From Onchidella celtica (lineage: Eukaryota; Mollusca; Gastropoda; Systellommatophora; Onchidiidae), in contig OZ007575.1 in NCBI GenBank assembly GCA_963931925.1, positions 41,284,612-41,348,611 of the forward strand: a DNA stretch of 64,000 nt. The letters are read 5' to 3'. The notes below the pieces were generated by a model. That model did not search any database and had not been told where the DNA came from. It worked only from the letters and a program-made list of their open reading frames with translations. A program made the translations under genes and the position numbers. Shown here in pieces: positions 1 to 13,343 of this stretch (its first letter is position 1; each line of letters opens with the position of its first letter).

Positions 1-3000
1 TTCACCAACACTCTCTTCAGCAAACCAGTAAATCTGTCTCCACTGCCCGGGGTATCTTACCTACCGACAGTATAGTGGAAAGTACACTTGAAGAACTCTC
101 GTTACTGAATGTTATATGCTTGATATAGTTGTTGGTGAAGTGTATGTTTTGGCAGAACTGTGATTCGGGATCCGAACTCTCAAGAACCCTGCGATGCCAT
201 TTCATTTATGAAAGAGTCTGTGGACACAGAATTTGTTTGACTTTCAACATGGGACAACACGCCGAGCTCCATACACATAACGGAAAAGAGGAGAGAGAGA
301 GAGGGATAGAGAGAGAACTCATTCAGTGATGTAATTTACTGCATATGTATAGTGATATAGCACTGAAAAATTGTAGTTAAACATGTTTTAGATACTTCAC
401 ACAATGTTTCGTTCTCCCTGAATGGTGAAAGGGCTGTTGTACAGTGTGTAGGTGTGTGAGTTGTGAGCAGTGCTTTAGGTTCGGGGCGGGGAGTGGGTCG
501 GTGCCAACTTTTGGGGGGTTTTATTGTGTGTCAGAGTCAACAAAAAAGGGGGCGGGGGGCGAGTGAGAGAAATAAAGAAATTGGAATTAAAAAGAAAAGA
601 CCAGAGGTAAATAGACACAAAATAAAAGAAAATAATTGTACTGGAGCCTTTGTGTATGATTATGAATGTGATCGTGCTTGAGAGAGAGAGAGAGAGAGTT
701 GGAGAGAGCGAGATAAGGGGGCGAGAGCAAAGAAAACGCTGCCTGATCAACATCGTAGCAGCATTAGCTATATATATGTAAAGCAACGTACAAATTTTCC
801 TTTTTGCCACATTTTAACTTCTGGTATAAAGAATAAAGAGAACAGCTATAAATGGAACGACCGAATAGTGAAGATAATTGCCAGTCACCTGGATTTTGTA
901 GCGGAACCGAACCAAAAACAGAGAGGAAAATGAAATTGGTTAGTGTAGATATTTTTTATTTTTTTAGGGCCGATGCAGTGCAAACACATACATTCAGGTG
1001 CAAGTCCTGAGACACCCGATTTCCCCGTCTAACAGCATCGGTTTATGTATCATTATTATCTCAGTGCACGGATGGAAAAGGGTGGCGTTTGGCTCATTCA
1101 GGCTCAGTGCAGACACCCTAGGCGTAAACTCCTCACTGTCTCGTTGTGTCAGGGGGTGATGTCTTACCCGCCTGACATGTTTGTTTTTTAAACAATACTT
1201 TATCGAAAGCGGCCAAGTTGATTGTTGGAAAACTCCACCCGAACACAAGTAGGCAGAACGTCAAAACACGGGGTATTGTCGTGCGGGATGTGATCCAAGC
1301 GAGTAAAAAAAACAACAAAACAGATTTTAACCCTCCATTGCCCAAACTTAAGAGTCCCTTATCCCGAACAATTATGAATCTTTACGAAACTGATTTTTGA
1401 AATTGTCATATGAATAAACACACTATCTCGAGAGGAAAAAAAAATTAATTTAAAGGCCTTCCAGACAAGGAACATTGAGAGCTGCATGAAGTATTTCAAA
1501 AATGAAATACTGGGTTTTAAGTGGGTTAATCAGGTGCTGGGTTGATGACCCAATCTTTCAGTTAGCCAGGCTGTCAGTTATTCACTGGAAGGAAATCAAA
1601 GAATTCATTTCCAGTTAAAAGTAGGTGGATTAAGATTCTGACGACCAGCAGCGGTCTGAAAAAAACAACAACGCAAGCCTGGACTACTTACATATGGCAT
1701 ATAAACAGTGATTCATAATTAAAAAGTATAATATAATATATGACATTCAGGACAAAGAAAATGACCACGGAGGAGGTCTCCAGGCCACGTGGTACTTGTC
1801 CGTCCATACCTATTTGAACGGACATAATAAACAAGCGCTGATCTTCATATTTCTCTCTTCTCTTTGATAGTTTGGCAGAAGATAGGGCAAAAGTATGATT
1901 CTTCCGGGTGGAGGTGCGGGGAAGGTGGGGGGGGTGATAAAGAGAGGAAGGGGGGCGAGACGAGAGATAATCATTGGTGCTTTATTTCTGGGTACGGGTA
2001 ATTAGCTGAAAGTGAGAAGTAACCAGGTTCAGGCAGCTGCTCGAGCGGGGTTTTTGCGTAGGTTACACAACTAACTCAAAACAAATGCCAGATTGGGGTA
2101 AATACACCCCATAGGTTTTCGTGCTTTTGGGGCGTTAGACACCATGACATTTGCGGCCGTATGGATCAAAAGGCCATGTGGACATCAGCACTTTGCTGGT
2201 CGGCCTAGACGTGGCCTCATTCAGATTTCTGAATACCTTGATCTGTGATACACATTAAAATGAATGGGCCTTATGGGAAATGGCGATGCTATTGTTCGGT
2301 GGAGGTCATGATGACCTGGAACTGCATATAAAATGAAGCTTAATTTATGAGACTGGAAGTTTTATCACCGGCTGTCGAAGGTCTCATTTGCCAAACGCTC
2401 GTTTCTGGCCCACTGCATAGCGTGACGTGGCTGCTCTCATGCATTTAGATTTCTCTGACTAATCATCATAGTGGTTCTCAAACTTCTCTGATGATCCACT
2501 CATGCTAACAGTTAATAGTTCAGTAATTTCTATCAAGAGCCCAGAAGCACATTTGCGTTACAGTTTTAGAACGAGGTTGCTTGGGGTCAGCATACCCGAA
2601 AAGCTTTTGTGACATGGAGCTAGATCATTTGGGTTTCACCAACTAATTATCGCAGTGAGTTTTAAAAACTTTATGATGACAGGTACCCACCAACAAACAA
2701 ATGATCGTACGGCTCACTAGGAAGGCGCTCTGAAAAGCATTTGGAAGTTTTAGAATTTGCCGGGGGGAGGGGAGGGTCAGCATACTCGGAAGCTTTTATG
2801 TTGAGAGATAGGCGTATGGCACTCGAATTTGTTTAGTGCTTCAGATCAGTGTTTGCATTAGTCAGTGAAGCCATACGCGTTTTCTCCAGGTTTGACCCTA
2901 ATAGGAGGCTACTCTTGACTGCAGGAAGGGATGTTTATCTCCCATTGAAGTGAACGCTCCCTCAAGCTTGAAGAGTGACCATTGCTTTGTGTGAAACCTG

Positions 3001-4500
3001 GCAGGAAAATAGTGATAAATTAATGGTGTTTGTCTCAGCACTTCATAATTGATACCATTCACATTTTCATTAGTATCCATTTACTGCTATTAAAGTCTTT
3101 ATTGCGAAACTTACTTTGATGTCTTTTTTGTCTTCTCTTTTGTCTTTTATTATTATTAGTATTATTATTATCTCCACCTTCGTCCACATCTTCCTCTATG
3201 TCTCCTTTCGCATCCTCCGGGTTGAGAAAGAGCTTAGCAGTGAATGACCCTGATTTGTAGATAGCTATGCTGTTGGCTTTACTAGATCTATCTCATTTTA
3301 CTGCAGCACGTTTCATCTTTCATTAATGTGAATTATTGTAGAATTTGACGTGTTCGTCCAGACCGAAACACTTGCCGTTTCAAGATGTCCCAGCTATCAT
3401 GGTTTTTAGTTTAGAACAGTGACCAAAGTTCAAATTCTCTGCTGAAAGCTGCGGAAAAAAAAAAAATGGCATGGCTACTAGTCTGTTATCGTAGAGATGG
3501 AGAATCTTGAAAAAGGCTAATTAGAAGAATAGCCAGTGTTTGGTTTAACTGGGCGGTTACTTCCTGAAGATCAAGAGCGGAAGTGTAGAAATGGTAAACT
3601 GTTCTTTCTGTTATGAAAACCTTCTTTAATTCTCAGTAAGCTTGATAAACATCTTGACGCGTGCTGCGATATCAGTGTCAAGACGAGCGTTTGATGCTAT
3701 TCTAAATCTCGTTTGAACCGCGAGTACTTGAGGACAAGGCGGTCCGAGCACTCAGCGAGTGCACACGCAGGGTATGATGAATCATCTGTAAACTTTGAAC
3801 GCAGACCAACTTTCAGATGGGCCAGCACTGAGCCCAGTTGGAGATAAACTATCCAACGTATGGATTCATAGTGGAGCAGCATTGAGACGGCCTGGGGGTA
3901 AACGATGAAGAGGTGTGAAATTACAGTGGCCATATCTGAAGTACACATTTTTTTTTGATGATGAACGTAAAATCACAGTCAGTGGCTCTGTGGTAAGGTG
4001 ACAGCCTTTTGTCGCCGATTTTATGAAATGTAAACACATCTGCTTGTCTACGCCTCTGCCAGGGGTCACAAGAAACTGTAACGCCACGCCCACGGGCTAC
4101 AAAACCAGCTCCGAAAATTCTGACATTTCGGGTGGCCGGGATTTGTTTTCTTCAGCCCTTTGGTAAACTTCTTAACCACAGAAACAACTGTGTTTCATAT
4201 ATTATACAAATGGCATTTTGTGTCCCTTTACTTGTTACCACTGTGGAACAGTTTCGGCAAAATATAAATTTGTCTCTGGGCGAAAGTGTCCTCAGTGACA
4301 ATAAGTTGATTAATTTTTTTGCGCGTTCGTTTCCGGTGTATGCATTATATTATTATAAAAGACGTAATGTGACCAGAGGAGCAAAAGAACGGTTCGTCAT
4401 AGGAATTCTCGCTTAATCGTCCCATTAGCCGTTATGAACAACTCCACAATCATATTATTATCCACCCTCCAATTTCGCTTCCAGTGGAAAATCTAATGTT
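1..4500. other. Non-coding stretch, no gene recognised
   Basis: Only short open frames occur and none carries a recognisable domain or splice-flanked exon. It contains a short (GA)n at 679-698, a degraded hAT-type end (TAGTGGTTCTCAAACTT near 2470) without a partner, and the direct duplication listed at 2545-2850. Confidence 0.6.
2545..2850. repeat. Diverged direct duplication (period about 187 bp)
   Basis: GGGGTCAGCATACCCGAAAA with GCTTTTGTGACATGGAG (near 2584) is repeated as GAGGGTCAGCATACTCGGAA with GCTTTTATGTTGAGAG (near 2773). Each is preceded by GCA(C)ATTTG...GTTTTAGAA. The repeat is two units, strongly diverged outside these blocks. Confidence 0.5.
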
Positions 4501-5095
4501 TGGCTGACGTTCTTTTTAAATCTGTAATCCGAAGTGAAGCATCTTGTTATCTCTGGAGTACTGGGTCATGCAGACACAGAGCAGTTGACACAACATCTAC
4601 GTGTACCATCTTACAAGTACAGTTGGTTATATTATATCACACTGGGAACGCCTGGCTTATGATTCTTTTTTAAACATAGCCGTAATGGGGAGTGAAGCGT
4701 CTTGTCATTAACTTTTCTGGAGTCCTGGGTCGTGGACGTACACACAGCAGTTCTCACGACACAATCCTGCAAATATTGTGGATTATAACTGGGTTGGAAA
4801 AGCCTGGTTGAAGTTCATTTTTTAGACAAAGCTGAAATAGGGAAAGAAGCATCTTGTCATTTCTGGAGCCCTGGGTCATGAAGACACAGAGCAGTTGACA
4901 CGACCATCTTACAAGTACAATGGGGTGTATCACGCCGGGAAAACCTGCTCAGGACTTCTTTTTTTTTTTTTTTTGTTGTATAATATAATTATAACTATAC
5001 CGGGAGTGAAGCGGTTTGTCATAAAATTTTGTCGAGTTCTGGGTTGTGAAGACACATAGCAGTTCACACATGTACAACATTACAAGTGTCCACCC
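4501..5095. repeat. Diverged tandem array, four units of about 150-160 bp
   Basis: Four successive blocks share GTGAAGC(A/G)TCTTGTCAT-like sequence (near 4534, 4691, 4845 and 5008), then CTGGAGTNCTGGGTC(A/G)TG, GACACAGAGCAGTTGACAC-like and ACAAGTACA-like segments, plus a T-rich stretch at each unit boundary. It looks like an ageing local satellite. Confidence 0.75.
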
Positions 5096-5670
5096 CCTAG
5101 CCCCACACACACACAGCCCCACTCAACCAGTAACACGAATTCAGACATCATGAGCACGGAGTGAGTCACAGTTGACAGTAACAACCACTTCACTGACCTA
5201 CAGCCATTCCAGTTGTGACAGTTAGTATTATTTCCTGCTGCGTCTTTCCAGCAGTGCTAGTCTACAAATTTACTTCCGGGTTTTTGTTTTTAATTACGTC
5301 AATATCCACACATGAGACTGGGCGCGGAGACCCGCCTACGATAAATAACGAGTGTCGAAGAAAAAGAATGGGTCATGGTATCCTCCTTGTCTGTCTTGTG
5401 TTTGCGCTGGCACTGGCCTGTCTGTTCTGTCCATCCCCATACTCCACGCCTTGTCCCTAACCTGAATTAAGAAACAGTATTGGTTGAAGGTGATCGGAAA
5501 AAAAAATTTAATTAAAATTCGTCATTCGAGGCGCGTCGGCACGATAACGGCCACATTGCGCCTAAATTCATCATTATGAATGTGTTTTATTATAATCAGG
5601 CGTCATGTTGTGAACAGACGGTGAGAAAAATGTACCGCCCATATTGAAAGCAGAGCTCTTATTTTTGGGT

Positions 5671-5857
5671 ACAAAAAAAAAATTGTATTGACGTAGAGAG
5701 AAAACAGAAAAGTTGTATTGGCATACAAGGAACAGAACATTTGTCATGGCGAACAGAGAAAAAAGAACAATGGCATTGGCCTTCACAGGAAACAGAAAAA
5801 AATTGTATTGGCGTACAGAGAAAACAGCAAAGTTGCACTAGCGCACAGGGAAAAACC
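5671..5857. repeat. Minisatellite, about six units of 28-33 bp
   Basis: The unit resembles AAAATTGTATTGGCGTACAG with AGAAAACAG. It recurs with changes through the segment and is A-rich on the plus strand. Open frames crossing it on either strand are by-products of the repeat. Confidence 0.7.
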
Positions 5858-7049
5858 AACAGTAATGCCACTAACAACGCGAAAATATTAATCTGCAGGA
5901 CGAGTATACAAATTAAAAGCAGTGGCAACTTATGCAATGTTTTTATCATGAAACCAGTACATGTAGTCAGCAACATTCTCTGCTTGGTTAAATGTGGAAA
6001 AACGTTATTATTCTTTTGTTGTGCTTTTGAATAGGACTGTAATTTCCTCTTCTTTCGCCAAGGAAAAGTGTTTATGAAAAGAAAGGTCGTGAAGAAAAGA
6101 AAGAGAAAGAAATAAACCAGGAGAGGGACAACAACAACAATATCGCGACATGTGAAATGCTTACGCCAACTTCCAAAGCTTCCGTGTTTCTCTTGCGCGC
6201 ACAACGCTAAGTGGTTTTGTCCCTATTCTATTGCTTGAGTTGTTTTGATGTACAAAGGACTTCAGATAAAGGAGAAAAGAGTTTTGTTTGGCGTGTGAAC
6301 GGCATGTAAGTGAAATAAATGAATCTTTGATAGCCTTGTTCTCGTGATGGGTTAGAAGAAAGCGCGGGCATTTTTTGAGCGTTCTTTTCTGTGTTGTGTA
6401 GTGTTCTTACATCTGTTGTGTATTGTTTAGTTGCTTTTTTTTTTTTTTTTCTTAACGGCAAACAAAAGAAACGGATGAAAAGGGTTGTCTGTCAAGTGCC
6501 ATTGTGTAAAATATGTTTGCAGAGTACAATTCCAACAAAAACCAACTGCAGGTTTCCATTTTTCTATCACATACAACTATTCAAGGAATTAGTCATTACG
6601 TTGATTATCTGCATTGACACGACAGTGCATGAATGATGCCTGAATCAGGAGACCTTTGATGCGTGATAATTATTGAGTAACACAAATTGTTTATTGGCCC
6701 CGTTGGGTAATCATGTAATTCATTCAAGTTTTTCCCCCTTTCATTTTACAAAAAAGTCTGTACATCTAAATGACCTCGTGTGTCTGTGTAAGCAAAGATC
6801 TGATGGCAGAATAATTACATTTTTTTTTCACTTTTATTATTATTTTCATTTGTCTTGCAATTTCGTTTTTTTCTTTTTTTGTCTTTTCACGTGTCTGGGC
6901 GCCCGGTGGGCGACCTTTAGCTAAAGTTGGTTTTGTTTCGTTGAGATTTTTCCAGCATGCAAAAAAAAAAAAAATACAAAAACTTCAAAAAAAAAAAAAA
7001 ATTATGCATTCGCTCTATGTGCGGTTCATCATGACTTTAAGAGTAAAGG

Positions 7050-7140
7050 GAGAAATGTCTATAAATGGATCGGAAATGTCGGTAGATGGATTGGAAATGT
7101 CTGGAGAAGGATTGGAAAATAATGTCTGTAGATGGATTGG
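7050..7140. repeat. Minisatellite, about four units of 21-24 bp
   Basis: The unit is GGAAATGTCTGTAGATGGAT with variants (ATAAATGGATC, GGAGAAGGATT). The length is close to a multiple of three, so a short open frame runs through it. I do not regard that as coding. Confidence 0.7.
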
Positions 7141-8430
7141 CTCTGCCTGGAGATCACAGGTTAGTTTTGCATAAGCTAGAATGTCGTGACGAAGACCTGC
7201 ACTTATGGTCGTTTGATGTCCCGACGATGGTAACAAATTATAAAATATTGGTCATTAAATTTTTCATGCTTTTTACTCTCATGGATGAGCCTCGTCTTGC
7301 TCAGCTTATCTTGTATGGCTGTGAAGAATCGATCGCTCTGTATTTCCATGGGCAATAATGAGTCAGGCCTTCACAATCTGTTTTTGCTGAATAGTTCATG
7401 GTGCATCACTGAAGTCCTTCCAACAGGATTCAGAGCAGCTAACCAGGACGTATCATCTTGAGTTGGCACTTGAGTGAAGGCGGAGACAATAAAGAAAGAC
7501 GGGCGAAGTGTTTGTTTGTTTGTTTGTTTTGTGTGTGTGTACGTGTGTATGAGAGAGAGAGAGAGAGAGTCTTTTGGGAAGGGGGTGGGAAAGTGGGAGT
7601 CCGTGGAAATTATCATGGCCGTAATAGAAGAGCGTTTATTGATTATTCTCAATCTTGGTTGTAACCGTCAGGAATAGTTGGTTTGCTAATCGGAAATTTT
7701 AGCTAGGGTGTTATGCATGATGGAAAGTGGCTGCATGCAACTGACTTGATGGGTGTGATAAGTGCGAGGAGATACTGGAAAACCTACATAATTAGGGAAG
7801 GAGAAGTGCGAAAACAAAACAAAAAAAATCACTTTGCTTTGCCTTCATGTCTGTCTGCCTGTCGGTCTGTCTGTCGTATTTCATTTCGGCCAATTTAAAT
7901 TGTTTAATCATTTTGGTAGATCTAGAGTCTCTTGCTATCTTTCAACTCCGCCTATTCACATTTTTGAAAAGTATGCAAATTCGACCATCCGTGATCAGTA
8001 ATCCAAAGACTTGCATAATAAGCCTCTGACTCTTGGGCGTGTAAGCTTCTTAAGAACAGAAAATAGGCTGAGTTGTCTGTAATAAATCCTTTAAAAAAAA
8101 AAAAACGAACTGGGTTTGGCAAGGAAACAGTGAAAGTATTATTGGACGGAAATTCTATTTTCCTCACCATTAGTGACCGGTGAAATCACAGTGGCACGGC
8201 TTCAGACATACAGCCCATCTACCTGAGCCGCTTGTGTTCATTAACCTTCAATGCAATTTCATTCTATAAGTGTTTTCTGTACTGTCGAGGTAAAGGAAAT
8301 GCTTTTGGGGGCTTGATAGTTCTGTAGTAAAGACCTAAATAATTATTGTGTTTAATCTCGATGAAGTAGTCCCCGACCCCTGCCCCCCCCTCCCCACCCG
8401 TTCCCCTATCCCCTTTCAGGTACATTAACC

Positions 8431-8563
8431 GGTGGTTGATGGGCGCATCTGCCTATTGTTTTGTTGTCTTTACTATTCTGTCTATTGTCTCTTGCTTTTT
8501 CCTCGCACAATGTGCCCGTTATCGTGTCGACGGGCTTTCTCCAAACTCAGAATCAAACTCCAG
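8431..8563 (+). repeat. Dispersed repeat, copy A (3' end of an unidentified retroelement)
   Basis: It aligns with 12021-12172: GGTG-TT-GTGGGCG at the start, ATTCTGT(C/T)TAT, TTGCTTTTTC, GTGTCGACG(G/T)GCTT and CTCCAAACTCA-AATCAAACTC at the end. The CAAACT-type ending looks like the simple tail of a LINE or SINE. Confidence 0.55.
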
Positions 8564-9539
8564 ATTCATTATGAACCACTTAGTTCACCTGGACTGGTGT
8601 GCCCTTGATCTTCCTGTGTCTCTCGAATTCAGGTTTATCTCAGACTGATTGACAGCAATATAAGAAATTTTTGTTCTTATTTTTAAAAAAATTATTTACA
8701 ATGTAAGTCGTTGGATATTTACCATATTATTATATGTGCATTTTTGCCTTCCCGAGAAAATGAAGATTGGCGTTCGGTCAGCATTAGGACTAAGACGCAG
8801 AAAACATTACGCCACAAGCACATATCTCGAAAAGTTTGAACCGATTGGAATTACCCTTATGCATATTGAAATTAGAAGTGGGAGAACCACTTTCATGACA
8901 AAACCCCAAAATCTGCAAAATGTCACATACAGCAATATAGCAAATACCCCTCGAAGTGTATTATAGCTGTGTGGGTCAAAGAAGAAAAATATCGGGCTAA
9001 GACTTTCGGCCCCGGTTCAATGAACCAGCCTTATGCCATATTGTCGGGAGTGGGGAAGACAGCTACGCTGGAAGTTCACAATAGGATTGGTATTTGTACT
9101 GGAGTGCGATTTTACCCCTGGTTTCATAGGGTACGGGTGTGGGTGAAATGGGTCAAAATGGGTTAAATACCCTACTCTCTCAGCTGTCAGGAAACAGTGT
9201 TTGTGTAAGATCGGCTCATTGCTTTGGTAGGGCTGGTGTGAAATCATAGTAGGTCTAAATCAACACTGCCATAGATATCCTTTGTGTCGGACGCTTGGCT
9301 TCTAATAACGGTGTTTTTACAGCATGTTAGCCAAACACACGCCAAATGGCTCTCGTCCCGGGGTGAGAAAAAAACAACACGGTTCTTTTTGGTTTAAGGG
9401 ATAAGCGGGGAAACTCTCATTCCGCAAATTTTCAGTTTGCATTTGTCTGACCCAAGGTAAGTATATTCTGTACTTATACTTGCTGACAGACGCGGCATTT
9501 TCAGCTTTGACCACCAGTACTCAGATGCATGTGTAAAGA

Positions 9540-10663
9540 AATGTATATATACGTCACCACGTAGACTATCATTTCTATGCAGACGACAATCAAATTCATA
9601 AGGAATGCAACATTTCTGAATTTGGAAACACCAAAGCTAAAATTGAAAATTGTATCAGAGATGTTCAGACGTGGATGACACAAAATAAGCTAAAACTGAA
9701 CGAAGATAAAACTGAGATTCTCTTTGTTGGTTCAAAGTGCTGAAGTGTAAAACTATACATGTAGGAGAAAATGATATCACTCCGTCTTTTAGTGCTAGAA
9801 ACCTCGGGGTAATATTTGACTGCCGACTGTCACTGGAAGATCACATCAACAACGTTTGTAAGAATGCTTTTTATGAGCTTAGAAAAATATCTGCAATAAG
9901 GAAATATCTTTCTGTCAAAGCTACAAATCAGTTAGTAATATCGTTTGTACTATCACGGTTAGATTATTGCAACGCTCTGTATGCTGGTTTACCAAGTGCA
10001 AAGATTAATAAATTACGAGTTCAGAACAACGCCGCAAGGCTTGTTTTAAGAAAACGCAAATATGAACATATAACACCAATGTTAGAACAGCTTCACTGGC
10101 TCCCAATTCACAAAAGAATTCAATACAAAGTTTCAACTCTTGCCCATCAAGCACTACATGACACCATGCCTCAATACATTCAAGACCTGTTAACACCATA
10201 CTCTCCATCACGGCATCTCAGATCATCCTCTGAAAACCTTTTAAAAATCCCACATGTCAACTGTAGATCCTTTGGAGAAAGATCTTTTAATTACCAAGCC
10301 CCGACTGAATGGAACGCATTACCATCTGAAATTCGGAAAGTTGACAGTTATGAATCATTTAAAAGAAAACTAAAAACCTATTTGTTTTCTCGCTAGATAA
10401 TATCTAGTGTCAGCTGGCAGTCAAGCAAATTCATTCATGACGAACCACATAGTAATGTTGGCGTATTTATATCTGTGAGTGTGTCATATACACGTGTAAT
10501 ATACGTGCATGTGCTGTTATTGTTGATATTATTAAGGGTGTGATTGGATGTCACCTTGTTTGGTTGATTATTAGTTAGAGATGTGATTGTATTGATGTGA
10601 AGTCTGTGAGACTGCCTCTGCGGTGATACGGACTATAAACCCATCTTTATTATTATTATTATA
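9540..10663 (+). mobile_element. 5'-truncated CR1/L2-like LINE remnant
   Basis: The segment starts just upstream of a reverse-transcriptase YADD-type motif (HFYADDNQIH, at about 9571) and runs through the RT thumb and C-terminal region to a short (ATT)n tail at about 10647-10662. The frame is broken once near 9735. The rest is a 219-residue open frame. 5' truncation and an ATT-type tail are typical of CR1/L2-group elements in the Jockey superfamily. Confidence 0.85.
9737..10396 (+). pseudogene. LINE reverse transcriptase C-terminal fragment
   Basis: The fragment is 219 residues long, opened by a GTG that is only the first codon after a frameshift, not a real start. It contains the C-terminal RT landmarks of CR1/L2-like elements: RNLGVIFD near residue 22, SRLDYCNALYAGLP near 73-86, NNAARLVL, HWLPIHKRIQYK near 120 and, close to the end, WNALPSEIRK followed by FKRKLKTYLF. 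The catalytic YADD box lies just upstream in another frame (about 9560-9737), so the copy is inactive. Codon use is A-rich like the flanking DNA. It has no host function that I can infer. Confidence 0.88.
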
Positions 10664-12020
10664 TATCTATCTTAAATGGCAGCCACCATCCCGGCCCGTG
10701 TGTCATTAAATTTCTAGGTCATCCAGGAGCAGTAGAATGATACACATCAAAGCGAACAGAAAGATACAGAAGATTGTTTTTGCGCTAGAACGTGTGCCAT
10801 ACAGGACTAAGCTCCCATGCCATGTTGCTTCCTGTAATAAGCCTGTTATTGAGTCATGATATTATGTTTATATACTGATGCGAAAGATGTGTGTACCCAT
10901 GTATGTGCACTTAAATGGTCTGTGAAAGTGAATTTCCCTCTGTGGATAATAAAGTGATTCGTAACTTACCTTATCACATCTTATGTTTCCTAGTCCTGCT
11001 CTAATTATAGCTCAAGTTAAAGTTTCCCCCTTCCCCCCTCCCTTCGGTCTCACCCTATTTTATGCGATTATTTTATTTTTACCATGTTCTTTTGCCAGCC
11101 TTGGCCGTTTGTTAAACTAGAATCGTTAACTGTCAAACTTCATCAGTTTTAAGTTGTTGTTTTTTTCCCTCCCTGTCCTCGAAAAGAAAACGAAAATCTA
11201 CGAAGGAAATGGGAGAAGTTGCGGAATTTGAGCGTCAACCGATGTATTTTTATTTTATTTTCGTCCTTGATGTCTCTGCTGCTTAGCAACCAGTGCGATG
11301 GTGTGCAGTCCGAGACGTATGGAATCTGTAGGACAGTTTTGCCCCATTCCCGTCTTGGTGGTTCCTTGCTCACACGGTAGAGTTTAGCTTATTGGCGCCG
11401 CGTATTGATCAAGGCCAATCGTTGAACATCACTGCAGAGATTCTGAGCATTTGTTGCCCCACAGAACCGTTTGGCGACTCCGAGCTCTTTGTGGCACTTT
11501 CAGGATACGACAACCTTCAGAAAAAAATCTTCGTACCAAAATTCACATAGAAACTTGTGTAAACACAGATACATACATAGTGGTATTCTGGACTAAAGGA
11601 TGTCCTAAAGGCATCTGGCTGTTGAGCTTTTAGTCTCCACCCATCCATAGTTTCAGAACCGCTGGGGTTTACAGGCGGTCCTTCCATCCACCACTTATAC
11701 AAGCCCAGTGATTGAATAGTGTCATTTCTGAGTGCCATTGGCTATGATTTGACTTAAGATTATTGTTGGGGAAAGGGGGGCTGGTTGTGGGGATTTGAGA
11801 TGATCGATTGTACGGGGCCTTTAAAGTCATAAATTATTTGCTCTATCATTCTGTGGATTTCGGTGTGCGTTCCTGTGGTTTGGTCATTCCTATACTGAGC
11901 TTCTATTATCTATGATTTCATTAATTTTTGTTCTCTGTTACTCAAAAAAGAAGAATCTGCTCTTTCCTTTTATTCTTTGTCTTTCTCTTCGACCGGTAAT
12001 TATTCCCTCCTCATTTGCGA
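10664..12020. other. Non-coding stretch, nothing recognised
   Basis: This is AT-rich sequence between the LINE remnant and repeat copy B. No ORF with domain similarity and no terminal repeats were noticed. Confidence 0.55.
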
Positions 12021-12172
12021 GGTGTTTGGTGGGCGTCTCTGGTAGGGGTCACCTTGTCGTTCTGTCGTATCGTTCTGTTGTATTCTGTTTATCATCCTGC
12101 TTTTTCTTAACAGTGTGGCCGTCACCGTGTCGACGTGCTTACTCCAAACTCAAACTCAAACTCTCCTCACTT
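12021..12172 (+). repeat. Dispersed repeat, copy B
   Basis: This is a diverged copy of the repeat at 8431-8563 in the same orientation. It ends with a cleaner tail, CCAAACTCAAACTCAAACTC, about three units of a 6-bp repeat. No ORF is associated with it. Confidence 0.55.
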
Positions 12173-12539
12173 TCGTTCAACTTTCTTTCAAGAGACTACT
12201 TCTGTTTAACCAGAGGGTATAGATGTATAGAGAGGTTTCACTGCAGGTCAATTTGCACTGCGAGACACGTGAGGCTCAGCAGCGAAACCACTGTTAGCAT
12301 GGAGCGGAAAGTAGGTCGCTGTGGTAAACAATCGCCGTTTGTGCATTTCCACGGGGCGTAATGGCTTGCAGACGGCTCTAAATTGTTTCACTCAGCCCAA
12401 AAATATGAACAAACCACACTAAACCGATATGCACATTGTCTTTGGTGGAGGCGGTCTCTTCAATTCTTCAATTTCTTGTTTACCGCAGCGACCTAGTTTC
12501 GCAATATGGCGGAAGTGAGATCTCTCTAGATATATCTAT

Positions 12540-13312
12540 ACTCTCTGGTTTAACACAGATTTCGGGTTTTCCCACATATTTCTTTTTCTGTCACTTTCTC
12601 CACCTCTGTCCTTGGCCTCTTGTTCATCCACGGGTCATTCTATTTTAAGCTTCTGTTTCTTTCTCAGCTTCATTCTGTTTTGTCTTTATGTTTCATCTTT
12701 TGTTTAGTTTCATTTTTCTACTTCATTCTTAGCAGCTGTATTTTTTTTTTCCCCCGCCGTGCATTAAAACAATATTTTTGTTTCCATTTCGGTTCCCTGC
12801 TTGTTCTGTGCACTCCGTGACTGCATCATTTGGTTTATCCAATGGCTTCCATCTGTCTGTCTACACACTTGATATTCTATCTCTTTCCACCTCGCCCTTT
12901 CTTTTTCTCTTTCTGTTCCCCGTGGGTTTGTTCCCGTCCCCACCTCACCATTATTCTTTCCTTTGTTTTTATATTATATTTTATCCCACCCCATTCTTAG
13001 AGATTCTAACCCCTTCTTCATGCCATGCTTTGTCTTCGCACACTCTTTGGCTGACTCACTGCTGACATTTCTCTCTTCTGTCTTTCTCTCTCTCTCTCTC
13101 CCCCTGGCTCCTTGCTCCCACTTTCTCTCTCTCTCCTTCTGTCCCCCCACTCTCTCTTTCTCACCCTCGCTGTTTCTTTCTCTCTCTCCCTTGCTCTCTC
13201 TTTTTGCCTTCCTCTTTCTCTCTCCCTCCGTCACCACCCCCCCCCTCCGTCCACCCCCTTCGTCTCACTATCTTTCTCTCTTTTTTCTTTCTCTCCTCTC
13301 TCTTTCTCTTTC

Positions 13313-13343
<31 letters not shown>

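Larger units (their letters stand above)
5858..9539. other. Non-coding stretch with minor repeats
   Basis: Contains the 7050 minisatellite, poly-A/poly-T tracts near 6430 and 6961-7002, a (GA)n at 7550-7570 and repeat copy A at 8431. The open frame at 8736-8966 has no family I recognise, and I do not call it a gene. Confidence 0.55.

Noticed and set aside
2468-2490. hAT-type end TAGTGGTTCTCAAACTT
   Set aside because: No matching opposite end or target duplication nearby; could be chance.
5659-6204. 181-codon minus-strand open frame rich in Phe, Leu and Cys
   Set aside because: Hydrophobic and could look like a membrane protein, but it overlaps an A-rich minisatellite and shows no conserved motif or exon structure.
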